Assembly (NCBI RefSeq): GCF_947039605.1
Contig: NZ_CAMQZG010000001.1
Coordinates: 186,001-250,000 of the forward strand
Length of the DNA: 64,000 bases
Direction of reading: 5' to 3'
Source: an uncultured Clostridium sp.
GTDB taxonomy: Bacteria; Bacillota; Clostridia; Clostridiales; Clostridiaceae
In this document: in pieces, positions 8,006-16,811 of the stretch
Layout of the letters: each line of letters starts with the position of its first letter
Numbering within the stretch: the first letter of the stretch is position 1
Program-made: the position numbers and the translations under genes
Notes under the pieces: model-generated
What the model saw: the letters and a program-made list of their open reading frames with translations, nothing else
What the model was told of the DNA's origin: nothing
Databases searched by the model: none

Positions 8006-9552
8006 CTCTCCTCTTCATTTAGCCATGACTTAATAACATCTGCTACTTGTTCTGGCTTTTTGTTTGCATAGTTTTTAATTTCACTCTCTACATGAGTTTT
8101 CTCATCTTTTATATCAAAATCAATTGGATCAAAGTTCTTCATAGAATCATCATCTATAACAACATTAAGTCTTCTTGAATCTTCTTCCTCTTCATTTTCA
8201 TCTTTCTTTCTTTTTACTCTACTAACTAAGAATGCTAATAAGATTATTGCTATAACAAGAATTACTCCTATCACAATTGCTTTTGTAATCTTTTCTGTTT
8301 TAGCTTGTCCTGCCATAAGATCAAGTTGCTCTTTTGCAGCTTCTTTTTCCTCTTGGTCAAAAGTCATACTAAGCACAGAAATCTGATCTCCTCTACCTTG
8401 CTTATAACCAATAGCAGTTCCAACTAATTCTTTTATTGCCTCAATAGTGTTTTTATCAAGTTTTCCATCAATAACTACTGATGCTGTTACTCTTTTAACT
8501 TCCCCTGGAGCACTTATATTTTTAACTTCTGTTTTACCAATTTCATACTCTGTACTTTGCTCTTCTCTATTAGAACCAGTCCCATCAGTATCTTCTATAT
8601 TATTACTCATATTATCATCAACTGGCCCTGTACTTATTGCCCCTGAACCATTTGACTCTTTTATAGTAGTTTGGTTTTTTATAACCTTATTAGGGTCTAC
8701 TGTAACCTCTGTTTTTTGCTTTGAATCAAAATCTAACTCAACACTTATTTGTGTTTTTATTTTACTTGAACCAATAACAGGATTTAATAAATCATAAACA
8801 CTACTCTCAAGTTCTTTTTCATAATCAGCCTCAAGTTTTCTTTGATTTGAAATAGCCTCGCCTGATGCTATTGTCCCCTCACCCTCTTCACTAAATATCC
8901 CCTCTGATAGAAGCTTCATATTCTGGTCAACTACTTCTATATTCTCTTTTGGAATATTAGATACTGATGATGATATAAGTGCTACTATTGACTTAACTTG
9001 TGATGGTTCTAAACTCTCACCATATTTAAGTTCTATATAAGCAGCCGCTTTTCCATCTTCTGTTTCATCCACAAAAACGGTTTCTTTTGGAAGTGTTATA
9101 TGGACTCTAGCATTTTCTATCTGAGGAAAACTTTTAATTGTTTTCTCTATTTCACCTTGAGTCATTCTAAGCTTTTTAAGTGCAAACTCTTCTGATGTTA
9201 TACCAAAAGAACTACCCTCATCCATTAATTCATAACCTATACTTCCTCCACTTAGGCTTGGAGCAAGTTCTAACCTTAAACTATCCACTTCTTTTTTTGG
9301 AACAAGTATAGTATCATCTTTTACCTTTAAGTCTACTTTTAATTCCTTAAGTTTTTCTGTTACCATCTTTGCATCTTTACCTTCAAGACCTGTAAATAAA
9401 ACTTGATATTTACTATTCACTGAATATGCAACTGCTAAAATAATACCTATTATTATAGAAATTAAAGCAACTATAATGGAAATCCTAGCTACTCTTCCCA
9501 TTGCCTTAAACTTCTCTAGAATACTATTAAGGAATCCTTTAACCTTTTCCAT
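8002..9552 (-). CDS. fliF: Flagellar MS-ring protein FliF
   Basis: Inner-membrane MS-ring subunit, the first-built part of the basal body. 516 residues. A transmembrane segment lies near residues 20-45 (ISIIVALISIIIGIILAVAY), followed by the ring-building motifs with YQVLFTGLEGKDA and LALAPSLSGG-like repeats, a variable periplasmic stretch near 290-330, a second transmembrane segment near 425-450 (IVIGVILVIAIILLAFLVS), and an acidic cytoplasmic tail that binds FliG (VADVIKSWLNEEER). It is 22 bases downstream of fliE and overlaps fliG by four. Confidence 0.96.
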   Translation of the reverse strand: MEKVKGFLNSILEKFKAMGRVARISIIVALISIIIGIILAVAYSVNSKYQVLFTGLEGKDAKMVTEKLKELKVDLKVKDDTILVPKKEVDSLRLELAPSLSGGSIGYELMDEGSSFGITSEEFALKKLRMTQGEIEKTIKSFPQIENARVHITLPKETVFVDETEDGKAAAYIELKYGESLEPSQVKSIVALISSSVSNIPKENIEVVDQNMKLLSEGIFSEEGEGTIASGEAISNQRKLEADYEKELESSVYDLLNPVIGSSKIKTQISVELDFDSKQKTEVTVDPNKVIKNQTTIKESNGSGAISTGPVDDNMSNNIEDTDGTGSNREEQSTEYEIGKTEVKNISAPGEVKRVTASVVIDGKLDKNTIEAIKELVGTAIGYKQGRGDQISVLSMTFDQEEKEAAKEQLDLMAGQAKTEKITKAIVIGVILVIAIILLAFLVSRVKRKKDENEEEEDSRRLNVVIDDDSMKNFDPIDFDIKDEKTHVESEIKNYANKKPEQVADVIKSWLNEEER

Positions 9553-9574
9553 TATCTCTTACCCCTTACCAAAG

Positions 9575-9904
9575 CTAAATTTGAGTTCTGTTTATCTCTT
9601 GGAATGCTTCAACTAATTTGTTTCTAACCTGCATAGCAAGTTGTAATGAAACCTTTGCCTCTTCTCCCGCAAGCATAACATCATGTATAGCTATGTCCTC
9701 ACCTTGAATCATTTTTTGTGTAGCAATATCTGCCTCTATCTGTTTATTATTTACAACATCTAATTGTTCTTTTAAAGCCTGTGAAAAACTAATTGCTCCA
9801 CTTCCATCTTGTTCTTCTACTTCATTTGTTTGTTGTAAAAACAAGTTATTATTTATATCTGAAACTTTATTATATTGATTTGCTAAAATATTATTTACTT
9901 CCAT
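9575..9904 (-). CDS. fliE: Flagellar hook-basal body complex protein FliE
   Basis: Adaptor between the MS ring and the proximal rod. 109 residues, typical length. The C-terminal half is diagnostic: SFSQALKEQLD near residue 40, then EDIAIHDVMLAGEEAKVSLQ and LAMQVRNKLVEAFQEINR at the end. AGGGG lies nine bases before the ATG. It follows flgC by 13 bases, the standard flgB-flgC-fliE order. Confidence 0.96.
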   Translation of the reverse strand: MEVNNILANQYNKVSDINNNLFLQQTNEVEEQDGSGAISFSQALKEQLDVVNNKQIEADIATQKMIQGEDIAIHDVMLAGEEAKVSLQLAMQVRNKLVEAFQEINRTQI

Positions 9905-9917
9905 ATTACTCTATCCC

Positions 9918-10331
9918 CTATTTCCCAATTTCTAATGCTTTCATAAACATTGATTTTGAAGCATTCATTGTATCAACATTTGCCTCATAACTCCTTGAAG
10001 CTGCTATAACATCTGCCATTTCATTTAAAACATTAACATTTGGCATTGCTACGTACCCTGTTTTGGGGTCTGCATCTGGATGACCTGGGTCATACTTAAG
10101 TTTAAGATCTGAATCATCATTTATAACTCCAACTGCCTTAACACCATTCATTCCCATAGCATTATCTAAATTTTCTTGGAAGACAGCTATTTTTCTAACA
10201 TAAGGTTTCCCATCTTCACCCCTAGTAACTGTATGATTCGCCACATTAGATGCTATAACATCCATTCGAAGCTTCTCTGCTGCAAGTCCACTAGCACTAA
10301 TTCGCATTGCTGCAAACATACCATTTGTCAT
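9918..10331 (-). CDS. flgC: Flagellar basal-body rod protein FlgC
   Basis: Proximal rod protein exported through the flagellar system. 137 residues. It has the rod N-terminal motif ([19 protein letters not shown], then NVANHTVT), the central [18 protein letters not shown] block and the C-terminal [19 protein letters not shown] helix. It is two bases from the flgB stop, so both are in one translation unit. Confidence 0.97.
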   Translation of the reverse strand: MTNGMFAAMRISASGLAAEKLRMDVIASNVANHTVTRGEDGKPYVRKIAVFQENLDNAMGMNGVKAVGVINDDSDLKLKYDPGHPDADPKTGYVAMPNVNVLNEMADVIAASRSYEANVDTMNASKSMFMKALEIGK

Positions 10332-10333
10332 AC

Positions 10334-10726
10334 CTATCTACCTCCACTTATTATGTACTTCTTAGTTGAAAGCTTTGAATTAGCTTTTCCTATTAAAGCA
10401 TTATATAAAAGCGTATTTGCTGCCTGATTTGTTTTTTCTACCTCAAGGTCAACATTATTACCATTAGCGCTCATTGATGTTGTTGTATCTTTCTTCATTT
10501 CTATACTTCCAATTTCTTTTTTACTAAGTTCTACTCTTCCATTCCTACGAAGTTCAGAGCTTACATCAGTTAATGTATCTTCAAAACTAATATTATATTT
10601 TTTATAGTCTTTAGTATTTGCATTAGTAATATTATTAGCTATCGCCTTTGTTCTCATATTAGCTGTATCTAGCCCTTGTTTAATTAATTCGTACGTATAA
10701 GAACCTGAATCCATATATACAGACAT
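10334..10726 (-). CDS. flgB: Flagellar basal-body rod protein FlgB
   Basis: Proximal rod protein and first gene of the early flagellar operon. 130 residues with the N-terminal rod motif [20 protein letters not shown] followed by [17 protein letters not shown], and the C-terminal [28 protein letters not shown] lies just upstream of the ATG. The 435 bases upstream hold a likely promoter and dyads, so this is where the operon begins. Confidence 0.96.
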   Translation of the reverse strand: MSVYMDSGSYTYELIKQGLDTANMRTKAIANNITNANTKDYKKYNISFEDTLTDVSSELRRNGRVELSKKEIGSIEMKKDTTTSMSANGNNVDLEVEKTNQAANTLLYNALIGKANSKLSTKKYIISGGR

Positions 10727-10802
10727 TTTCTCACCCCATATGTGTATTTTGTAGTTTTTTCCCTTTTTATAGACATAATTCCATTAATATTTTCTTATTG
10801 CT

Positions 10803-10834
10803 ATTATACCCTTAAAAGGTATAGTTTTCTATAC
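10803..10834 (-). promoter_or_regulatory. Putative flgB operon promoter with overlapping dyad
   Basis: On the minus strand a perfect TATAAT (10808-10803) lies 76 bases upstream of flgB. The -35 region has only a weak TAGAAA at 17 bases. A perfect inverted repeat, GTATAG-4-CTATAC (10819-10834), sits in the spacer/-35 position, as expected for an operator. I infer a regulated vegetative promoter; the sigma factor and regulator are not known. The gap 10727-11161 otherwise holds a second inverted repeat (10835-10840 with 10865-10870), the flagellin terminator and AT-rich sequence with no gene. Confidence 0.45.
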
Positions 10835-11006
10835 ATAGACGTTTAAAAATTTGTATACTTTTTTGTCTATACTCTAAATTTATTCTCAATTTATTAATCA
10901 TTTATTAATTATTAGGCTTATTTTTTACCATTTGTTTAATTCTCTTCAAGCTACTATTTAACTTTTTTTACCATTAATTTATTTGTATATACTTTTTTAA
11001 AGATAT

Positions 11007-11051
11007 AAAAAAAATTCCGACAAATTTCTTACGAATTTTATCAGAATTTTT
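11007..11051 (-). terminator. Probable intrinsic terminator of second flagellin gene
   Basis: On the minus strand an 11-bp stem (one G-U pair, AT-rich) with a 20-base loop is followed by a run of eight T. It lies about 110 bases after the stop at 11162 and upstream of the flgB promoter, so it should separate the two units. The stem is weak because it is AT-rich. Confidence 0.55.
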
Positions 11052-11161
11052 AATTTAATAAACTTTTCAATAATACATTTTTTTACAAAAATTACACTTT
11101 GTTCACACATAATTTCCCTAATTTCGCTAAAGATTTGTATAAATTAAATTACAATCTAATT

Positions 11162-12016
11162 TTATATTCTTTCTATAGCTCTTAAAGCTTCATTTGGAAG
11201 TTCATTAGTCTGTGCCATCATATAATTACTAGCCTCTATTAAAATATTAGTTCTTGAGAATTCTATCATCTCTTTTGCCACATCAGCACTTGTTATATTA
11301 GAATCTGCTCTCTCAAGCATCAAACTATTACTCTCATGCATAGCACCAAGATTTTCAAATCTATTCTCAAGTGCACCATACTTACTTCTAATATCACTAA
11401 CTGTTTGCATTGCTACATCAATAGTTTCTAATGCCTTATCAGTATCTTCATTCACCACATCAACATCAGATAACTTATTTCCATTTTTATCAGTAAGCAC
11501 ACTACAATTTAAATTAAAACTTGGAATAAATATATCATCACCAGAATTAATACCTGCTGCCATTGAATGTGATGATGGATTCTCATTATTTGTAACACCC
11601 TCATCACCTAAAAGTTTAACTCCATTAAACTCTGTATTAGTTGCAAGGTCATTAATACCCTCTTTTAACTGTTCTATTTCATTTTGAATAACTTTCTTAT
11701 CATCTAAACTTAAAGTATCATTTCCAGCCTTAACTGTAAGCTCCCTCATTCTTATAAGAGATTCTGACATACCAGATAAACCTCCATCAGCAGTCTGCAT
11801 CATAGAAACTCCATCCTGAACATTCTTCTTAGCTGCCTGAAGTCCTCTAAGCTGTAATTTAAAGTTTTCACTTTGCCCAAGCTTCCCTGGGTTATCCTTT
11901 GCACTCATAATCTTACTTCCTGAAGATACCCTTTTAAGTGCTGCTGCATTATCAACTAAATTATTTTGGTAGTTCTTAAAAACATTAAGTGACATCATAT
12001 TATTATGTAATCTCAT
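11162..12016 (-). CDS. Divergent flagellin-family protein
   Basis: Filament-type protein of 284 residues with both flagellin D0/D1 ends. The N-terminus (MRLHNNMMSLNVFKNYQNNL, ALKRVSSGSKI, VQDGVSMMQTADGGL, LIRMRELTVKAGND) and C-terminus (NITSADVAKEMIEFSRTNIL, then MMAQTN) are flagellin-like. It departs from the consensus where most flagellins read DDAAGLAISEKM (here DNPGKLGQSENF) and ends NEALRAIERI rather than in the usual leucine-rich end. The ATG at 12016 has GGAGG six bases upstream. It lies downstream of fliB and has its own terminator. It may be a minor or alternative flagellin; a junction-like role cannot be excluded. Confidence 0.85.
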   Translation of the reverse strand: MRLHNNMMSLNVFKNYQNNLVDNAAALKRVSSGSKIMSAKDNPGKLGQSENFKLQLRGLQAAKKNVQDGVSMMQTADGGLSGMSESLIRMRELTVKAGNDTLSLDDKKVIQNEIEQLKEGINDLATNTEFNGVKLLGDEGVTNNENPSSHSMAAGINSGDDIFIPSFNLNCSVLTDKNGNKLSDVDVVNEDTDKALETIDVAMQTVSDIRSKYGALENRFENLGAMHESNSLMLERADSNITSADVAKEMIEFSRTNILIEASNYMMAQTNELPNEALRAIERI

Positions 12017-12068
12017 AATTAACCTCCATATATATATCAAATTTTAATTTCGTATTTTCCTAATATCT

Positions 12069-12096
12069 ATATCGTCACTTATCTACCTTATCTTTA
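12069..12096 (-). promoter_or_regulatory. Weak sigma-D-like promoter before second flagellin
   Basis: On the minus strand TAAA (12096-12093) and ACGATAT (12075-12069) resemble the sigma-D/FliA elements, 53 bases before the start codon. The spacer is 17 bases, about two longer than at fliC, so the match is imperfect. Confidence 0.3.
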
Positions 12097-12117
12097 ATTT
12101 CTCCTAAAAAATGCATC

Positions 12118-12148
12118 AAAAAAAAGAGAGCTGAACATTCAACTCTCT
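12118..12148 (-). terminator. Intrinsic terminator after fliB
   Basis: On the minus strand an 11-bp stem (AGAGAG..CTCTCT core, one G-U pair) with a two-base tip (effectively a small loop) is followed by eight T. It begins about 12 bases after the fliB stop, so fliB is probably separate from the flagellin gene. Confidence 0.85.
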
Positions 12149-12159
12149 CATATAAATAA

Positions 12160-13326
12160 TTATCTTATCAAATTAACTAAAACACCAACTACATCTCCAC
12201 TAATCTTAGATAAAATTTGTAGTTCTGATATAAGAACATCCACACCCATTTTATTATGGTCAAATGATCTACTACTAAGAGCTACTATATCCACAAAATT
12301 TTCATCTGTAATTATATCTTCCTTAACAGCTTTCATATAAGTTTTAAATATCATATACTTAATTACTAATAAAGTATAACTATCCATAACCTCATAACTT
12401 GTAAATGGAGTTCCTGAAGAGTAAACTGCATTTACTAAATAGTTCTGAATATAAACACTATTATTCTTTTCATACAAATCATACTTCTCTTTAAACTTAC
12501 CATCTATTCCATTAGCACTCTCATCTAAAACATTTAATAAGTTTACTAAGATTTCTTCTAACTTGCCCTCTAAATTAAACTTTGAAATTTCATCTAAAAC
12601 TACTGTTTTTATCTCATTATGCATACTTGTAGCTTCCATCTGTGGTATTATACTAGAATCCTCTATCATCTCTGTATAAATAGCTATAAGTCTTCTAACC
12701 TCTTCAAACTCTCTATTAGTCATAAGTGGATCAAAATTACTATAAGCAAGACCTATCACTATAAACTTTTCCTCAAAACTTATATAGTCACTTTGAAGTG
12801 CTTCTATTGTAAACCCTCTTATCTCTTTAAATAATTGTTCCTCAATCTCTGACTCAAACTCAATAGTCTTATCAATCTCTTCCTTATCATAATCATTCTC
12901 TAACATCTCAAAAGTAAGCTTATCATTATTTAATAAAAAGCCCTCAACCATAGCAGGACAAGAAGAATATAAATGCTTCTCTATAACCTTTCCAACAACA
13001 TTAATTCCCCTTGGGTAAATTCTACATGTATCACATAAAAAATCCTCACCACACTTAGAATGAAGCTCGCACAGAAAATCCTTCTGTAAAAAAGTACAAA
13101 AACCATCCTTAGTAAGCTTCATAGAAATAATATCGCCCTCTTCTTCATTTCTACCCTTAATAAAATTCAAACTCATATCCTTCTTTAAATATGTAGAATC
13201 CTCATACTTCTTATAAGTCTTATCATCTATATTTATCTGCCATCCCATACAACAAGTGTGTCTGCACTTATCTGCTGTACACTTAAAATCATTATATCCT
13301 CTATACTGTATTGTTTCTTGTTTCAA
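12160..13326 (-). CDS. fliB: Flagellin lysine-N-methylase, FliB family
   Basis: Enzyme family that methylates surface lysines of flagellin. 388 residues. The N-terminal third carries the cysteine-rich signature CTADKCRHTCCMGW (about residues 16-29) and CELHSKCGEDFLCDTCRIYP (about 86-105), which in FliB is thought to hold an iron-sulfur cluster, with a further Cys at YSSCPAM. The start is TTG at 13326, nine bases after GGAGG. It lies between the pse operon terminator and the second flagellin, and near the main flagellin, which gives it two possible substrates. Family identity is strong; chemistry is by analogy with Salmonella FliB. Confidence 0.88.
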   Translation of the reverse strand: MKQETIQYRGYNDFKCTADKCRHTCCMGWQINIDDKTYKKYEDSTYLKKDMSLNFIKGRNEEEGDIISMKLTKDGFCTFLQKDFLCELHSKCGEDFLCDTCRIYPRGINVVGKVIEKHLYSSCPAMVEGFLLNNDKLTFEMLENDYDKEEIDKTIEFESEIEEQLFKEIRGFTIEALQSDYISFEEKFIVIGLAYSNFDPLMTNREFEEVRRLIAIYTEMIEDSSIIPQMEATSMHNEIKTVVLDEISKFNLEGKLEEILVNLLNVLDESANGIDGKFKEKYDLYEKNNSVYIQNYLVNAVYSSGTPFTSYEVMDSYTLLVIKYMIFKTYMKAVKEDIITDENFVDIVALSSRSFDHNKMGVDVLISELQILSKISGDVVGVLVNLIR

Positions 13327-13439
13327 ATTTCTTTTCCTCCAAATAGTTACTTCTTAATATAACTTTATTAACTCTTAAAACTATAACACATACAGATTAA
13401 AACTTTGTAACTTTCAATACTTTTTAACAGATATTTTTT

Positions 13440-13481
13440 CAAACAAAAGATTCTTTCCACTATTGTTTGTGAAAAGAATCT
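13440..13481 (-). terminator. Intrinsic terminator of the pse operon
   Basis: Inverted repeat of 13 bp with one mismatch (13448-13460 and 13469-13481), directly after the pseC stop. On the minus strand it is followed by TTTTGTTTG, a U-rich tract. Confidence 0.7.
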
Positions 13482-13489
13482 ATATTTTC

Positions 13490-14671
13490 TTATTTTAAAA
13501 TTTTTCTTAATGCTGTTATAACATCTTCTATATCTTTCTTTTTCATTTTTGGATATAACGGAAGTGTTATTATTTTTTCATAAAACTCTTCTGTATTTTC
13601 ACACAAACCTTTTTTATATCCTAAATCTTTATAATAAGGATGATAATAAACTGGTATATAATGAACATTAACACCTATATTTTCTGCTCTCAGTTCTTTA
13701 AATATCTGATTTCTTGATTTTTTAATCTTATCAAGTTTTAATTTAATTACATATATATGATAACCTGATTTTGAATAATCTTTTTCAATAGGTGTTTCTA
13801 TACAATCAAATTCTTTTAAAAGCTCGTTATACTTTTCAACTATACTTCTTCTCTTTTTTATAAAGTAATCTATTTTTGTTAATTGACTAATTCCAAGTGC
13901 ACAATTTATATCTGGAATTCTATAATTATAACCTAAAGATTGTTGCTCATAGTAAAAAGCTTCCTCTTCTTGATTTTCTAATATACCACTATCTCTAGTT
14001 ATTCCATGAGTTCTATACAATGATAGTTTTTTATATAACTCTTCAGAATTGGTAACTACCATACCACCTTCACCTGTAGTTATAGGCTTTACTGGATGAA
14101 ACGAAAATGTAGTCATATCTGCTTTATTACCAACTTTTATTCCATTATATTCACTACCAAGTGCATGAGCTGCATCTTCAACTACTATAAGATTATGCTT
14201 TTTTGCAATCTTCATTATTGAATCTATATCAACTGCATGCCCCGCAAAATCTACTGCTATTATAGCTTTTGTTTTACTTGTTATCTTTTCTTCTATTTTA
14301 CTTACATCAATATTTCCTGTATCTTTTTCTATATCAATAAAAACTGGAGTTCCACCACAATATAAAATACAATTTACTGATGCTGCAAAAGTCATAGGCG
14401 TTACTAAAACTTCATCACCTTCTTTTATATTTGATGCAAGCATTGCTATATGAAGTGCTGCAGTCCCATTTGTAACTGCGACTGCATATTTGCAACCTAC
14501 ATACTTTGCAACTTCATTTTCAAACTTTGCTACCATAGGTCCTGTTGTAAGATATCCACTTTTTAATACCTTTATAACTTCCTCTATATCACAACCACTT
14601 ATGCTTTGTTTCCCATAGTCTAAATATGTGTCCCTTACCGGAATCCCTCCATTTATAGCTAAATCACTCAT
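13490..14671 (-). CDS. pseC: UDP-4-amino-sugar aminotransferase PseC
   Basis: PLP enzyme of the DegT/DnrJ/EryC1/StrS family that aminates C4 of the PseB product in CMP-pseudaminic acid synthesis. 393 residues. Substrate loop AVTNGTAALHIAML near 65-78, VVEDAAHALGSEY near 163-175, and the PLP lysine K195 in FSFHPVKPITTGEGG, a motif usual for PseC. The N-terminus YGKQSISGCDIEEVIKVLKS also fits PseC. It is the last gene of the pse operon, 14 bases after the SDR gene, and is followed by a terminator. SpsC of Bacillus spore coat is the same family, so assignment to flagellin glycan depends on context. Confidence 0.9.
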   Translation of the reverse strand: MSDLAINGGIPVRDTYLDYGKQSISGCDIEEVIKVLKSGYLTTGPMVAKFENEVAKYVGCKYAVAVTNGTAALHIAMLASNIKEGDEVLVTPMTFAASVNCILYCGGTPVFIDIEKDTGNIDVSKIEEKITSKTKAIIAVDFAGHAVDIDSIMKIAKKHNLIVVEDAAHALGSEYNGIKVGNKADMTTFSFHPVKPITTGEGGMVVTNSEELYKKLSLYRTHGITRDSGILENQEEEAFYYEQQSLGYNYRIPDINCALGISQLTKIDYFIKKRRSIVEKYNELLKEFDCIETPIEKDYSKSGYHIYVIKLKLDKIKKSRNQIFKELRAENIGVNVHYIPVYYHPYYKDLGYKKGLCENTEEFYEKIITLPLYPKMKKKDIEDVITALRKILK

Positions 14672-14685
14672 TTAACTCACCTACT

Positions 14686-15690
14686 TTACATATTTGATTG
14701 TATCCAAATTTCTGTTTCCTTAATTCCCTCTTCAAGAGTATAGTTTGGTTCCCAACCAAGTATTTCTGTTGCTTTTCTTGAATCACATAAAAGTTTCATT
14801 ATCTCTGCCTGAGGATGTATGTGTTTTACATGATTAACTCTAACTCTATTTTTACTAATAATATCTGCAAGTTCATTTATATTCACATCTCTACCTGTCC
14901 CTGCATTTACTATCTCTCCATCTATTTTGCTATTTAATCCTGACATTTTTATGAATTTAGCACAGTCTTTTACATATAATAAATCTCTTGTTTGTTCCCC
15001 TGTTCCATAGATATTAATATCATTATTCTTTAAAGCTGAGTTTATAAATATTGCAACAACTCCACCTTCTCCACCAGTTTTTTGATGTGGACCATAAGTG
15101 TTAAATGGTCTTATAACAACTGTTGGAAGTTTATATGATAAGTAATATGAAACAACTAAATTTTCTGCTCCTATTTTACTTGCCCCATATGGCGAAACTG
15201 GCTTTGTTGGGTGTAATTCATTTATTCCATCTGGGTTATCACACTTATCAAATACCATACATGTACTCATAAATACCACTTTACAAGGATAGGTTTTTAC
15301 TTCATCTTTTATAAGCCACTCTTCTCCATCCATATGAGAATCCTTTCCAAACATTTGCCACTTAGCTCTTTCTAGTATATTAAAAGTTCCAACTGTATCA
15401 TTATAGAAAGTAGTCTTTGGATCATCTATTGAATCTTGAACATTTATAGATGCTGCAAGGTGATATACTATATCAAACTTTTCTTCAAAAACTTTATCTA
15501 GTAAAACTTCATTTTGAATATCTCCCTCTACAAAGTTAAAGTTCTCATTATTTTTAAACTCTTCTATATTCTCTAAGCTTCCATTAGATAAATTATCAAA
15601 AGCTAAAACTTTGTAACCATCCTCTAAAAGATTTTTAACAAGCCATCTCCCTATAAATCCGGCTCCACCTGTAACTAAAACATTTTTCAT
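14686..15690 (-). CDS. NAD-dependent sugar-nucleotide epimerase/dehydratase (extended SDR)
   Basis: 334 residues with the Rossmann GxxGxxG motif TGGAGFIGRWL (residues 7-17), DNLSNGS after beta-2, and the extended-SDR catalytic set with YGASK, preceded by FMSTCMVFDK in place of the usual SSxxVYG. RPFNTYGPHQ and the C-terminal LGWEPNYTLEEGI are typical of UDP-glucose 4-epimerase or dTDP-glucose 4,6-dehydratase relatives. An insert around residues 108-135 precedes the Ser strand. None of the six canonical Pse steps needs it, because pseB is present. It begins one base before pseI ends on the operon and may supply or alter a second sugar nucleotide. The substrate cannot be read from sequence. Confidence 0.85.
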   Translation of the reverse strand: MKNVLVTGGAGFIGRWLVKNLLEDGYKVLAFDNLSNGSLENIEEFKNNENFNFVEGDIQNEVLLDKVFEEKFDIVYHLAASINVQDSIDDPKTTFYNDTVGTFNILERAKWQMFGKDSHMDGEEWLIKDEVKTYPCKVVFMSTCMVFDKCDNPDGINELHPTKPVSPYGASKIGAENLVVSYYLSYKLPTVVIRPFNTYGPHQKTGGEGGVVAIFINSALKNNDINIYGTGEQTRDLLYVKDCAKFIKMSGLNSKIDGEIVNAGTGRDVNINELADIISKNRVRVNHVKHIHPQAEIMKLLCDSRKATEILGWEPNYTLEEGIKETEIWIQSNM

Positions 15691-15691
15691 G

Positions 15692-16762
15692 TTATTTATC
15701 CTCCTCAGTTATATCTACTAAATTCCATTTTACTGGAGTTCCTTTTTCTATATTCCTTGTAGATTTTTTTCCTAAAATATCATTTATATATTTTGTTGCT
15801 ATTCCAAAGCCAGGTCTTATACTTTTTACATTTTCATTTGTAAAAACTTCACCTGCTTTTATATCTTTTACAACAAATAAACTTCTTGAATGTTCTCGTG
15901 AATTTTTCTGCTTTTCACTTAAATCATAAGTTACTTTTCCCATTGCCCTCTCAGTCATTCTTATAGCATCAACCATTTCTTTAAACTCTTCTGGTTCCAT
16001 CGAAAACTGACTATCAGCACCACCATCTTCTCGTCTCAAAGTAAGATGCTTTTCAACTATTTTTGCTCCCATTGCTACTGAAGCAATTGAAACTGTAGTT
16101 CCCATTGTGTGATCTGACAAACCTGTTATTAAATTAAATGTTTCTTTCATATTCACCATTGTTTTTAAGTTAATCTCATCAACTGGTGCTGGATATGCTG
16201 AAGTGCATTTTAGAATAGCAATTTCTCTATTCCCCATTCTATAGCAAGCGTCTATAGCATCTTGAATATCTCCAAGTCTAGCTATTCCTGCAGACATAAT
16301 AACTGGCTTTCCTTTTGCTGCTATATATTCTATGAATGGTATATCAGTAATTTCAAATGATGCTACCTTATAAGCAGGAATATCTATACTTTCTAAGAAA
16401 TCTACTGATGTAAAATCAAAAGGTGATGAGAAAAATACTAATCCTTCTTCCTCTGCTATTTCTTTTAGCTTTCCTTGCCACTCCCAAGGTGTATATGCTG
16501 TTTGATATAGCTTATGTAACGTAGTTCCATCCCATATAGTTCCTTGCTTAATTTGAAAATACTCATTATCACAATCAAGTGTAATTGTATCTGGTGTGTA
16601 AGTCTGTAACTTAATAGCATCAGCACCTGCCCACTTTGCTTTTTTTATAATTTCAACTGCCCTATCAAAATTTTGCATATGATTCGCTGACATCTCTGCT
16701 ATGATAAAACATTTTTCATTTCCACCTATTTTAACTCCATCAATTTCAAATAAATTACTCAT
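15692..16762 (-). CDS. pseI: Pseudaminic acid synthase PseI
   Basis: Condenses the 2,4-diacetamido-trideoxy-altrose released by PseG with phosphoenolpyruvate to give pseudaminic acid. 356 residues from the ATG at 16762 (GGGGGA five bases upstream). The NeuB domain opens with FIIAEMSANH, the PseI-type variant rather than the IAEAGVNH-type of sialic and legionaminic synthases; KLQTYTPDTITLD, ILKCTSAYPAP and GLSDHTMGTTVSIASVAMG follow. A C-terminal SAF (antifreeze-like) domain starts near residue 290 (SLFVVKDIKAGEVF). SpsE is a homologue, but PseG and PseB neighbours favour Pse. Confidence 0.92.
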   Translation of the reverse strand: MSNLFEIDGVKIGGNEKCFIIAEMSANHMQNFDRAVEIIKKAKWAGADAIKLQTYTPDTITLDCDNEYFQIKQGTIWDGTTLHKLYQTAYTPWEWQGKLKEIAEEEGLVFFSSPFDFTSVDFLESIDIPAYKVASFEITDIPFIEYIAAKGKPVIMSAGIARLGDIQDAIDACYRMGNREIAILKCTSAYPAPVDEINLKTMVNMKETFNLITGLSDHTMGTTVSIASVAMGAKIVEKHLTLRREDGGADSQFSMEPEEFKEMVDAIRMTERAMGKVTYDLSEKQKNSREHSRSLFVVKDIKAGEVFTNENVKSIRPGFGIATKYINDILGKKSTRNIEKGTPVKWNLVDITEEDK

Positions 16763-16811
16763 ATTGTCCCCCATTTCATACTATCTCTAATTGAATTATC
16801 GAAAATACTCT

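Noticed and set aside
10727..11160. Possible c-di-GMP riboswitch upstream of flgB, as in some clostridia
   Set aside because: No GEMM-type conserved core (such as a GCAAAGC-like region with a tetraloop receptor) was seen in the 435-base leader on the minus strand.
12069..12096. Sigma-D promoter for the second flagellin, at high confidence
   Set aside because: The elements are recognisable but the spacer is two bases too long; kept only as a weak candidate.
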